Shown here: positions 6,817-15,070 of the stretch, one piece after another
Numbering within the stretch: position 1 is the first letter of the stretch
Layout: each line of letters opens with the position of its first letter
Assembly (NCBI GenBank): GCA_902609645.1
Contig: CACLSS010000008.1
Span: 1-37,630 of the forward strand
Source of the DNA: an uncultured Pelagibacteraceae bacterium
GTDB lineage: Bacteria > Pseudomonadota > Alphaproteobacteria > Pelagibacterales > Pelagibacteraceae
Reading direction: 5' to 3'
DNA: 37,630 nucleotides
The notes under the pieces: model-generated
Database searches by the model: none
Told to the model about the DNA's origin: nothing
What the model saw: only the letters and a program-made list of their open reading frames with translations
Position numbers and translations under genes: made by a program

Positions 6817-8057
6817 TTATTTTTTTTCATAAATTCCATCATTTGAGCAACATTTGGTTCTCCAGAACCACACAAGTGAATTAAATGATTTTGTTTTGGT
6901 TTTCCTGTTTTCTTAATTTCTCTAATCGCAGCATGAATTACATAGCATGCTTCAATTGCACATATTAATCCAATTTTACGTGCCATCATCATAAATGTTT
7001 TTTTTGCCTCTATATCTGTAGCGGTGAGAAATTTTATTCTGCCAATTGAATGAAGATAAGCCACCTCCGGCCCAATTGATGAAAAATCAAGCCCGCTGGC
7101 CTCCGTGAAGCTGTCAGCAATGTTGCCACCGTTTAATAAGACCTTTGAACGCATACCAAGCAAAACTCCCATCTTGCCCCCACCTGAAATTGTCGCTCCG
7201 TGTTTTCCTGTTTTGATACCTTTGCCCGCACTCTCGACTGCATATAGCTTTACTTTATTAGATTTAATGTATGGATAAGTTATTGATTCGAGATTCGAGC
7301 CGCCACCACAAACTGCAAAAATCGTTGATGGATCTTTACCTGTTAGACTTTTAAATTGCTTTTTTGTTATTCTACCAATGACACTTGCAAACGTTCTAAC
7401 CATAAGTGGATATGGATGTGGACCCGCCACGCTGCCTACTATATACATACTATCTGGCTCACTTTGAAACGCTCGAAGTGCAGCCGCCATGGCGGGCAAA
7501 AGTGACTTCGTTGAATCATGTACCTCAATTATATTTGCACCATGCAGAGCAGAAATATCTTTGTTAATAGCTAATTTCTTAGCATCGTTTGCACCTACGT
7601 AAATATCTAGATCAAGTCCCAGCGCAGCACATGCTGAGGCAACAGCTCTACCATTTTGAAAAGCTCCAGTTTCTGTTAAAACTTTTTTGAAGCCTAAATA
7701 CTTTGCTAATTTACAGCAAGAGTAAGCAGAAATTGGTTTGTGAGAATGATTTGTATGTAAATCAGTTCTTTTTAAAAAGATTTTTCCAACTTTTTTCTCA
7801 CCACCAGCTAATTTTGTAAGTTCTGGACTAAAATGTATTGGTGTATTAACACCAATAAAGGAAAGTAACTCTTCGTTGAGTTCTTTCATAAATTTTTTAT
7901 CTTTAATAGCTTTAAAAAAACCTTCTTGCACTCTTTTAAGGTTAGGAACCAAAAGAGGCGAAATGTACTGTCCTCCATAGCGTTCTTTGTTTTTTTTGTT
8001 TATCCAATAACCATCTTTAGTCGGTGGGTTTAGTTCTTTGAAAGGGTCAATCTTCAT
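6813..8057 (-). CDS. trpB: Tryptophan synthase beta-like PLP enzyme, divergent
   Basis: A 414-residue PLP fold-type II enzyme, unmistakably TrpB-derived: YGGQYISPLLVPNL, LKRTDL, AGPHPYPLMVRTF, CGGGSN (250-255) and SGLDFSSIGPE. The PLP lysine (Lys107, in HSHKPIS), Glu129 (Salmonella Glu109), Asp324 (Asp305) and Glu369 (Glu350) are kept. The carboxylate loop is ETGAFQNG instead of ETGAGQHG (Gly113 to Phe, His115 to Asn). The segment before the PLP Lys, normally HTGAHK, is HTNHSHK. The invariant NNxLGQ after it is lost (PISAYSCC). The C-terminal LSGRGDKD is LCGSGEPN. These changes sit on substrate binding and domain closure, while cofactor binding is kept. It is the upstream partner of trpA (4-bp overlap). 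PLP beta-replacement chemistry is likely; tryptophan as the product is uncertain. Confidence 0.8.
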   Translation of the reverse strand: MKIDPFKELNPPTKDGYWINKKNKERYGGQYISPLLVPNLKRVQEGFFKAIKDKKFMKELNEELLSFIGVNTPIHFSPELTKLAGGEKKVGKIFLKRTDLHTNHSHKPISAYSCCKLAKYLGFKKVLTETGAFQNGRAVASACAALGLDLDIYVGANDAKKLAINKDISALHGANIIEVHDSTKSLLPAMAAALRAFQSEPDSMYIVGSVAGPHPYPLMVRTFASVIGRITKKQFKSLTGKDPSTIFAVCGGGSNLESITYPYIKSNKVKLYAVESAGKGIKTGKHGATISGGGKMGVLLGMRSKVLLNGGNIADSFTEASGLDFSSIGPEVAYLHSIGRIKFLTATDIEAKKTFMMMARKIGLICAIEACYVIHAAIREIKKTGKPKQNHLIHLCGSGEPNVAQMMEFMKKNK

Positions 8058-8716
8058 ATTAATGAAGATTGTATAATTTTTTTAATGTTTTTTCTAGTAT
8101 CTCCATTTTCATAAATGGGTCGACCTATTACGGCAAATGCTCTATCATCATTTTTTGAGATTTTACAAAACTCGGAATAGCTCATAACTCTTTTTTGATC
8201 GTGTTTTTTGTCATCAACACCCCTAATACCTGGGCAAAAAATTTTTAAATTTTTTGATAAAGATCTAATTGATTTATATTCCTGAGCAGAGGCAACTATA
8301 CCACTTAATCCAGATTTAATACCTAGTTCTGCCAACATATTTACTTGCTCTTTTGTTGCAAATTGTGAAGTCAAAACAGTTACACCTAATAAATCTAACT
8401 TATTACCTGCTACTTCTTTAGCCGCTTCAAGAGCATCTTGACCGGCACTAGTGTGTATAGTTAAGTATTTTACGGCATTTAAAGAAACTATGCTTGCCAC
8501 AGTTTTTTTAACTGTATTAGGAACATCGTGAATCTTTATATCTAGAAATATTTCAAGACCAAAGTTTTCGAGTTTTTTTAATCCTTCTCTACCACAAATT
8601 GCAAATAACTCGTTGGTAATCTTAAGTCCTGCAGCGTCATCTTTTACGCTTTTGGCAACATCAAGAGCTTTATCAAAATTTGAAAAATCTAAAGCAACAA
8701 AAATATTTTTTCTCAA
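8054..8716 (-). CDS. pyrF: Orotidine 5'-phosphate decarboxylase
   Basis: A 220-residue TIM-barrel enzyme for the last step of UMP synthesis. FVALDFSNFDKAL begins the family profile. The catalytic DxKxxD array is FLDIKIHDVPNT (Asp59, Lys61, Asp64), and the phosphate-binding end is FCPGIRGVDDKKHDQKRV with VIGRPIYENGD. Length is normal. It overlaps ihfB and trpB by 4 bp on each side. In many alphaproteobacteria trpF would lie between pyrF and trpB; here the two overlap directly. Confidence 0.95.
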   Translation of the reverse strand: MRKNIFVALDFSNFDKALDVAKSVKDDAAGLKITNELFAICGREGLKKLENFGLEIFLDIKIHDVPNTVKKTVASIVSLNAVKYLTIHTSAGQDALEAAKEVAGNKLDLLGVTVLTSQFATKEQVNMLAELGIKSGLSGIVASAQEYKSIRSLSKNLKIFCPGIRGVDDKKHDQKRVMSYSEFCKISKNDDRAFAVIGRPIYENGDTRKNIKKIIQSSLI

Positions 8717-9015
8717 TTTATTTCTCTCTCTATATTGTTAATTTCCTGTTTGAGTTTTTTAGACATTTTAAATGCAATAGATTTGCTATCACTTGTTTTG
8801 ATAATCTCACCAGTTCTAGGATTCCTAGCGTTTGATCGTCCTTTAATTTTTTTAGGAGAAAATCTTCCAAAGTCCCGCAATTCTGAACTTCTTCCATCTT
8901 TAATTCCCTGTATTATTGTTTCTAAAACAATATTTAGAATTTCTTCTAATTCCGACTTTTTTAATTTTTGGTGAATTTTTTTGGATAATTTTGAAATTAT
9001 CTCCGATTTCACCAT
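8713..9015 (-). CDS. ihfB: Integration host factor beta-type DNA-binding protein (HU/IHF family)
   Basis: A 100-residue HU/IHF-family nucleoid protein that binds and sharply bends DNA as a dimer. ELRDFGRFSPKKIKGRSNARNPRTGE (FGRFSPKKI, then RNPRTGE) is the beta-arm with the intercalating proline region. The N-terminal helices (SEIISKLSKKI) match the dimer core. Position just downstream of rpsA is the classic location of ihfB (himD), which favours IHF-beta over HU. It follows rpsA by 6 nt and overlaps pyrF by 4 bp. Confidence 0.9.
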   Translation of the reverse strand: MVKSEIISKLSKKIHQKLKKSELEEILNIVLETIIQGIKDGRSSELRDFGRFSPKKIKGRSNARNPRTGEIIKTSDSKSIAFKMSKKLKQEINNIEREIN

Positions 9016-9021
9016 AGAGAC

Positions 9022-10746
9022 TTATTTTTTTTCCTTTTTCTTTTTAGACTTGAATACTTTTCCTAGAATATCCCCTAAAACTGCTCCTGAACTTGATCCA
9101 TCTTTACCATACTTTTCTATTGCTATTTTCTCATTATGTTTCTCTAATTCTTTTATTGATAGGCCAACTTTCCTTTTGTCCTTATCAAGATCGACTATCA
9201 TGCAATCCACTTTATTCCCTCTAGTAAAAATTTCTGGTCTACAATCCTCTATTTCTTTTGCCAACTGATTTTTCTTAATTGTAATCATCAAATTTTTATC
9301 ACTTCCAACTGATACTTTAATACCGTTTTTCAAAACTTCTTTTACTGTAGCTGTAACAATATCTTTATTCTCTTTTTTCAAAAAAAATTCAAAAGGATCT
9401 TTTTCAAGCTGTTTGATTCCTAGTCTTATTTTTTCTTTTTCTGTATCGATCTCTAGTAGTTTAGCTTTAACTGAATCACTCTTTTTAAACTTTTTCAAAC
9501 TTTCTTCGGACTCCTGCCATGAAATATCTTTGTAATGTATCATCCCATCGAATTCGGTATCTTCGATTGAAACAAATAATCCAAAATCAGTAATATTTTT
9601 GACTTTTGTATTTACTGTAGTTCCATTCGGATATTTTTTTATGAATGAAGTCCAAGGATTTTCTAATGTATCCTTATAAGACAAAGATATTCTTCTTTTT
9701 TCAGTATCAAGCTCTATAACTTTTACTTTGATTTTTTGAGAAGAAGATAAAATTTTACTTGGGTGAATATTTTTTTTAGTCCAAGACAAACTTGATTGGT
9801 GGACAAGACCCTCAAGACCTTCTTGGAGTTTTACAAACGCACCATAGTCAACGATCTTCGTGACGGTCCCATCATAAATTTTTCCAACCTGATATTTTTT
9901 TTCAAGGTTTTCGTAAGGATCTGGATGCATTTGTTTAATTCCACAACTTATCCTTTTGGTTTCTTGATCAATTTTAATTATACAACACTTTATTGATTGC
10001 CCCACTGATAACAAAGAGGAAGGTTTATCTACACGTGAATAGCTCAGATCTGTAACGTGCAGCAAGGCGTCCGCACCGTTTAAATCTAAAAATGCTCCCC
10101 AGTCTAAAATAGATTTCACCTGAGCATTTACAATATCGCCCTCTTTTATTTTTGATAAAATATTCGCAAGCTCTTTGTCCCGAGTTTTAGAAAGCACTGC
10201 TTTTCTAGATACAACAATGTTACCTCTTGCCTTATCGAGTTTGACACATAAAAATTTTTGAGGAACATTCATCAACGTATCCATATTTTTTATTGGTTTC
10301 GTGTCGACTTGAGATCCTGGTAAAAAACAAAGACAAGACTCTACATTTACAATGAACCCTCCCTTAACCTTATTTGTAATTATACCTTCAACTTCTTTTT
10401 GACTTTCAAATGCCTTGGTCATTTTTTCCCAAGAACCCATTCTTTTTGCTTTTTCTCTGCTTACTACTATATCTCCTTTGTAACTTTCAATCTTTTCTAA
10501 ATAAACATCTATCTTTGATCCAACTTTTAAATTTTCTAATTCTTTTGAGATTTTAAATTCTTCGATAGGTATAGCGCCCTCACTCTTTAATCCAGTTTCA
10601 ACAAAAATATGTTTTTTTCCAATTTCGCTTACTACTGCTTTTATAATTTTGCCCTCTTTAAAGTCTCTTTTTTTAAAATCTTCGTTTAAAAGAGTTTCGA
10701 ATTCTTTAGTTTTGCTATTTTTAGATGTGTCTGTATCTAAGCCCAT
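9022..10746 (-). CDS. rpsA: 30S ribosomal protein S1
   Basis: A 574-residue protein with six S1 (OB-fold) repeats, beginning roughly at residues 31, 118, 205, 290, 375 and 460. Repeats 3 to 5 are the best preserved (WGAFLDL...LLHVTDLS, YGAFVKL...LVHQSSLS, FGLFVSI...MIHYKDIS). S1 captures mRNA on the 30S subunit and matters most for mRNAs with weak Shine-Dalgarno sequences, which are common in this window. The C-terminus is a Lys-rich tail. The ATG overlaps the cmk stop by 10 bp, matching the widespread cmk-rpsA-ihfB order. Length is normal for alphaproteobacteria. Confidence 0.97.
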   Translation of the reverse strand: MGLDTDTSKNSKTKEFETLLNEDFKKRDFKEGKIIKAVVSEIGKKHIFVETGLKSEGAIPIEEFKISKELENLKVGSKIDVYLEKIESYKGDIVVSREKAKRMGSWEKMTKAFESQKEVEGIITNKVKGGFIVNVESCLCFLPGSQVDTKPIKNMDTLMNVPQKFLCVKLDKARGNIVVSRKAVLSKTRDKELANILSKIKEGDIVNAQVKSILDWGAFLDLNGADALLHVTDLSYSRVDKPSSLLSVGQSIKCCIIKIDQETKRISCGIKQMHPDPYENLEKKYQVGKIYDGTVTKIVDYGAFVKLQEGLEGLVHQSSLSWTKKNIHPSKILSSSQKIKVKVIELDTEKRRISLSYKDTLENPWTSFIKKYPNGTTVNTKVKNITDFGLFVSIEDTEFDGMIHYKDISWQESEESLKKFKKSDSVKAKLLEIDTEKEKIRLGIKQLEKDPFEFFLKKENKDIVTATVKEVLKNGIKVSVGSDKNLMITIKKNQLAKEIEDCRPEIFTRGNKVDCMIVDLDKDKRKVGLSIKELEKHNEKIAIEKYGKDGSSSGAVLGDILGKVFKSKKKKEKK

Positions 10747-11399
10747 ATAAACTTTAGTTTTTTGTCCATAATTTTTTTTACTTTTAAAAAGCTCTCTCTT
10801 ATAGATAAGTTAGTAGTATTTATCAAGATAGAATCCTTTGTTTTTTTGAGCTTAGAATGACGCCTAGTACGATCTTCTAAATCCCTCTTTTTCAAATTTT
10901 TAAAAATTTCAGAGAATTTGACTTTCTTATTAAAACTTTTGTACTCCTTAAATCTTCTTTTAGCTCTCTCTTTAATATTTGCAGTGATATAAAATTTAAA
11001 ATCTGCATCTTTAATTATTTTTGAATTAATATCTCTTCCGTCTAATATAGAACCATTATATTTATTAGGAGGATGATAAGCTAATCTTCTCTGGAATCTT
11101 ACTACTAAGTTTCTAACTTTTAAGTCTTTAGCAATTTGAGAAGCTAAGTATGCCACATCATCATCAAGTAAATTTTTTTGCTTCAATTTATTTAAATTTA
11201 TGTTTCTACTAATTCTTTTTAAAAATTTTAATTTATTCTTAGGTTTATTGTCTATAATTTGTCTGGCCATAAACCTATAAATTTTTCCAGTATCAAGATA
11301 AAGAAGTTTATAGTTCTTTGCTATTAATTTTGAAATTGTGCCTGCTCCTGCAGCTACAGGCGAGTCTATACCTACCTTAATTTTAATTTTTTTTTTCAA
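10737..11399 (-). CDS. cmk: Cytidylate kinase with altered P-loop
   Basis: A 220-residue CMP/dCMP kinase homologue, which makes CDP from CMP with ATP. The start is TTG at 11399, chosen because a very strong Shine-Dalgarno (AGGGGGGAGA) lies just upstream and the N-terminus fits the family. LLYLDTGKIYR, the SILDGRDI segment, FYITANIKERAKRR and KKRDLEDRTRRHSKL are the expected CMP-binding, lid and core parts. The P-loop, normally GPxxSGKGT, reads SPVAAGAGT (residues 13-21): the phosphate-binding Lys is Ala19, read directly from the codon series GCA-GGA-GCA-GGC-ACA. Location between aroA and rpsA is classic for cmk. Either another residue supplies the charge or activity is reduced. Confidence 0.88.
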   Translation of the reverse strand: MKKKIKIKVGIDSPVAAGAGTISKLIAKNYKLLYLDTGKIYRFMARQIIDNKPKNKLKFLKRISRNINLNKLKQKNLLDDDVAYLASQIAKDLKVRNLVVRFQRRLAYHPPNKYNGSILDGRDINSKIIKDADFKFYITANIKERAKRRFKEYKSFNKKVKFSEIFKNLKKRDLEDRTRRHSKLKKTKDSILINTTNLSIRESFLKVKKIMDKKLKFIWA

Positions 11400-12732
11400 A
11401 TCTCCCCCCTAATTTTTTAATAGTATATAAAAAATTCGGACAACTTGTAGAAACCTGTTCGAAATTTGATAATTTAGACTTAATTCCTGTAATTAAACTA
11501 ATTATAGCAGCTGACATTAAAATCCTGTGGTCATAAACTCCTGAGACAGCAATTTTCTTTTTGTCACTACTAAGGTTTGGATTACCATTTATAATCATTT
11601 TATTTTTGGATGCTGAAAATTTTATTCCAATTTGTTTTAAAATTTTTCCCATCTCCTTTATTCTGTTACTTTCCTTATTTGCAAGGTCACCTATACCATT
11701 AAATACAGACTTTCCTGGCAATAACGAAGCCATTGCAAACATTAAAGGAAATTCATCTTGGCAACTAACAAAAAGTTTTTCATCTACTTTAATTGGTTTC
11801 AGTCTGCTACTCTTTACATGAATATCAGCAGTTAATTCATTTCCTACAACTTTTTTGTTTCTAAAAAAGATTTTACCATTATGTTTTTTTATTAAATTAA
11901 AAAATCCAATTCTCGTTGGATTAATATGTACTTGTTTTAGAATAACTCTAGATTTTTTGTTAATTAGACATAAAGCGGCAAAAAAACTAGCAGATGAAGG
12001 ATCACCTGGCACAAATAAATTAAAAGGGTTTAAAACCTCTTTTCCGTTAATTTCAATTAAATTTTCTTTACCCTTTTTGACTTTAATTACTTTAGTATTA
12101 TGCTTTAGCATTTTTTCAGTGTGATCCCTACTTTTTATACTCTCGGTCACTTCAGTCTTGCCAAATGAATTTACTGCACCAAGTATTATTGCAGATTTTA
12201 TTTGACTTGAAAAATCGTTTTTAAATTTGAAACCAATAGGACTAGGAGAAGAAATTAATGTAATAGGTAATTTAAATTTATTTTTAGGCAGAAAAGTTAC
12301 ACCAAAATTTTCCATTGCTTTAATAATTTTATACATACTTCTATTTCGTAAACTTTTGTCTCCAGTAATTTTTATTTGAAGGTTAGGATTAGTGCTGCAT
12401 ACTCCAAAACCTAAAAGACGAGCAGCAGTACCCGAATTTCCGAAATTTAATACTGTGTTTTTATTACAGTAATAGCTTCCAAGACCTTTACCAAAAATTT
12501 TGTATTCTCCTTTTCTAATTCTTTTTATTTTACAATTAAGTTTTCGAAGACAATTTATTGTTGAATAAATATCTTGAGACTCTAAGATATTTTTGACTGT
12601 TGAAGTACCCTCACAAATTGATCCAATAATAAAACTTCTTTGAGAAATTGATTTGTCAGAGTCTACAGAAATAATTTTGTTAAATTGAGTAATTTTTTTT
12701 TTAAAAATAACAGAGAAACTTTTACTAGGCAT
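11383..12732 (-). CDS. aroA: 3-phosphoshikimate 1-carboxyvinyltransferase (EPSP synthase)
   Basis: A 449-residue enzyme joining shikimate 3-phosphate and PEP, the sixth step of the shikimate pathway. Motifs in order: DSDKSISQR (usual GDKSISHR; Lys27 kept), FGNSGTAARLL, GDKSLRNRSM (usual RPM), SSQIKSAIILGA, SRDHTEKML, VPGDPSSASFF, QDEFPLMFAMA with the catalytic Asp, NKESNRI (usual KESDR) and DHRILMSAA. Several usually constant positions are replaced (His to Gln, Pro to Ser, Asp to Asn), but the catalytic Asp and the Lys/Arg ligands mostly remain, so it is probably active. It overlaps cmk by 17 bp and follows lptB by 8 bp. Its product feeds chorismate and so pheA at 23932. Confidence 0.9.
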   Translation of the reverse strand: MPSKSFSVIFKKKITQFNKIISVDSDKSISQRSFIIGSICEGTSTVKNILESQDIYSTINCLRKLNCKIKRIRKGEYKIFGKGLGSYYCNKNTVLNFGNSGTAARLLGFGVCSTNPNLQIKITGDKSLRNRSMYKIIKAMENFGVTFLPKNKFKLPITLISSPSPIGFKFKNDFSSQIKSAIILGAVNSFGKTEVTESIKSRDHTEKMLKHNTKVIKVKKGKENLIEINGKEVLNPFNLFVPGDPSSASFFAALCLINKKSRVILKQVHINPTRIGFFNLIKKHNGKIFFRNKKVVGNELTADIHVKSSRLKPIKVDEKLFVSCQDEFPLMFAMASLLPGKSVFNGIGDLANKESNRIKEMGKILKQIGIKFSASKNKMIINGNPNLSSDKKKIAVSGVYDHRILMSAAIISLITGIKSKLSNFEQVSTSCPNFLYTIKKLGGRFEKKN

Positions 12733-12740
12733 TTAATAAA

Positions 12741-13499
12741 CTAGTTATCAAAAGAACCAAAATATAATTTTTTGGCTTTGTCTGATCGAAGAACATCATC
12801 CTTTTTCCCACTTGCTATAATACTATTAGAAGCTATCACATAAAGGCGATCAACAATCGGCAGGACGGAATTAATATTATGGTCCGTGATAATTACACCA
12901 GTAGATTGTGCTTGAAGTTTTAGAATATAATTTTGAATTTCTTGAACTATAATGGGATCTAAGGCGGCCAGAGGTTCATCTAAAAGGATAACCTTTGGTT
13001 TTGTTATTAAAGTTCTTGCGATTTGTAATCTGCGCGTCTCGCCTCCCGATAAAACTGAGGCTTTTAAAGTTCTTAGATGATTCAGGTTAAACTCAAAAAG
13101 TAATTTTTCCACAAGCTCATTTCTTTTTTGTTTTTGGTCTATACACAACTCGGCGACCCCCATAAGATTTTCAAAAACAGAAATATCAAAGACATTTCTA
13201 TATTGACTTAAGTATGAAATACCCATGTTTGCTCTTTTATGTATTGGTAATTCAGTAACTTTTTTTTGATTTATAAATATATCACCACTATCAACTTTAT
13301 ACTGTCCAATTATAGTTCCATACAAAGTAGATTTGCCTGATCCATTAGGACCCACAAGTCCAACGATCTCACCAGGGTAAACTTCCATATCTATTTTCTT
13401 CAAAACCGGTCTACCATCAAAAGATTTACTTACAGACTTAATTTGCAGTACAGGCTTGTTCTTTTTGAATTTTATTATTCTAAAACTTTTTTTCATCAA
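12741..13499 (-). CDS. lptB: LPS export ABC transporter ATP-binding protein
   Basis: A 252-residue cytoplasmic ATPase of the Lpt machine that moves LPS from the inner membrane. Walker A is GPNGSGKST (50-58), the Q-loop is SYLSQYRNVF, the signature is LSGGETRRLQIAR, Walker B is VILLDEPLAALDP and the switch is ITDHN. LPIHKRANMGISYLSQ and the spacing match the LptB branch of ABC ATPases. Its start overlaps lptC by 4 bp; lptA, which usually lies between lptC and lptB, is not there. The N-terminus has about 15 extra basic residues before the ABC domain. Confidence 0.92.
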   Translation of the reverse strand: MMKKSFRIIKFKKNKPVLQIKSVSKSFDGRPVLKKIDMEVYPGEIVGLVGPNGSGKSTLYGTIIGQYKVDSGDIFINQKKVTELPIHKRANMGISYLSQYRNVFDISVFENLMGVAELCIDQKQKRNELVEKLLFEFNLNHLRTLKASVLSGGETRRLQIARTLITKPKVILLDEPLAALDPIIVQEIQNYILKLQAQSTGVIITDHNINSVLPIVDRLYVIASNSIIASGKKDDVLRSDKAKKLYFGSFDN

Positions 13500-14083
13500 A
13501 ATTTTGTTTTAATTTTAACTCTTTCTTCACTATACATACTTATCTTTAAATCTTTTGTGTTTAAATCAAAATCCAATTCATCAGCATTCAAATTAGTAGT
13601 TGGTCCTTCTCCACTAATATTACCAGCCACCAATAATTGATTTTCGTAGTTATTAAAGTCAGCTCTGTCAGAGTATAAAATATTTTCTAAATAATCCATT
13701 CTAACATTCTCAGAAAATTTCATATCATTCGTTAAATTATTATACACCCCTTTATCAGAAATGACTGTTAAAACTGTATTGTCTTTGAAAGTGAACAAAC
13801 ATTTCACATTTTCCATATTTATTAGCTCAGGACTTTCTTTCTCAAATTCAGCAAACTTAGAACCAATAACAAATTTGTTCCCAGAATTATCAATACCCTG
13901 ATACTCAACATTTTCAAATCTATTAATCCCTTCTTCAAGAAATCTTTCATCGTCAGAAGTGTTTTCACTTACTTTAAAATCTTCCCGTTGGTTTCTTTCT
14001 AAATTTGTAAAATATGTGAGAAAAACAATAATTAATCCCAAAGTAATTAAACTAATTTGAAATAATTTTCTTCTATTAGGCAT
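13496..14083 (-). CDS. lptC: LPS export system protein LptC
   Basis: A 195-residue protein with a short basic N-terminus, a single membrane anchor (about residues 8-26) and a periplasmic beta-jellyroll-like region with repeated short strands (FTFKDNTVLTVISDKGVYNN and NLNADELDFDLNTKDLK). This is the layout of LptC, which passes LPS from LptBFG to the LptA bridge. Identity rests mainly on architecture and on sitting between kdsD and lptB. It follows kdsD by 3 nt. Confidence 0.8.
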   Translation of the reverse strand: MPNRRKLFQISLITLGLIIVFLTYFTNLERNQREDFKVSENTSDDERFLEEGINRFENVEYQGIDNSGNKFVIGSKFAEFEKESPELINMENVKCLFTFKDNTVLTVISDKGVYNNLTNDMKFSENVRMDYLENILYSDRADFNNYENQLLVAGNISGEGPTTNLNADELDFDLNTKDLKISMYSEERVKIKTKF

Positions 14084-14086
14084 ATT

Positions 14087-15070
14087 TTATTTCATACCAT
14101 AATTTAATAAAGAATGTATATGAACTATTCCTATTGGTTTAAACATCGATTTTCTTTTTTTATAATCCTTATCAGAAGAAACTATTAAACTTGTAATTTT
14201 TTTCTCACTCATGATAGATAGTGCTTTTGCAGCTGAAGTGTTCTCTCCAATAAACATAGGCCTCTTTGTCATAAGATAAGTAATCTTGGTATTTCCAGAG
14301 AAGTTTTTAGATTCTCTTCTAATATCTCCATCAGAAACTACACCTATTACATTATTTTTTTTTGTAATCACTCCAATACCAAGATTTTTTTTACTTATAA
14401 TTTTTAAAGCTTTATCAATACTATTGTTGAAGTTAATCAGAGGTATTTTATTACCTTTCAACATAATATCTTTCACTAACAATAAAGTCTTACCTATATT
14501 TCCACCAGGGTGAAAAATCTTAAATCTTTCTTTAGTAAATTTTTGTTTTGCAAGAAGTGCTGACATAAGACTATCACCAAACAATAATGTAATTGATGTG
14601 CTTGAACTTGGAACCATTCCGATTGGATCTGCTTCTTTTACTTTTGGAAGAATTATCGGAATATCGCTTGCTCTTATAAGTAAACTATTTTCACCTGAAG
14701 CAACCCCTATAACTTTAATTCCAAATCTATTTGAATATTTTAAAAGAGTTGTTAATTCTGAAGTATTTCCAGAATAAGAAAAAAGAATTAGAACATCTCT
14801 CTTATCAATCTGACCAAGGTCACCGTGTATAGCTGAATTAGGATCAAGAAAAAAAGAACTGATGCCAACGGATGAAAGGGAAGCACTAACTTTTCTTGCT
14901 ATTAATCCAGACTTGCCAACACCTGAGCAAACAACTTTACCTTTCGCCTTATGAATTATATCTACAGCTTTTACAAAATTTTTATTGAAGACTCTGTTGA
15001 TTTTTTTTAATTCTTTAATTTGTATTGCAGCAGATTTTTTGGCTACGCTTATGTAATTTACTTTAGTCAT
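14087..15070 (-). CDS. kdsD: Arabinose-5-phosphate isomerase (KpsF/GutQ family)
   Basis: A 327-residue enzyme converting ribulose-5-P to arabinose-5-P, the first committed step to Kdo for LPS. The N-terminal SIS sugar-isomerase domain has CSGVGKSGLIARK, PNSAIHGDLGQI and FSYSGNTSEL. Two C-terminal CBS domains follow (about 205-325; GVVSDGDIRR is typical). Length and domain order are standard. The start overlaps the rnd stop by 1 nt. It works with kdsB at 23201 and precedes the lpt genes, as in many Gram-negatives. Confidence 0.95.
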   Translation of the reverse strand: MTKVNYISVAKKSAAIQIKELKKINRVFNKNFVKAVDIIHKAKGKVVCSGVGKSGLIARKVSASLSSVGISSFFLDPNSAIHGDLGQIDKRDVLILFSYSGNTSELTTLLKYSNRFGIKVIGVASGENSLLIRASDIPIILPKVKEADPIGMVPSSSTSITLLFGDSLMSALLAKQKFTKERFKIFHPGGNIGKTLLLVKDIMLKGNKIPLINFNNSIDKALKIISKKNLGIGVITKKNNVIGVVSDGDIRRESKNFSGNTKITYLMTKRPMFIGENTSAAKALSIMSEKKITSLIVSSDKDYKKRKSMFKPIGIVHIHSLLNYGMK

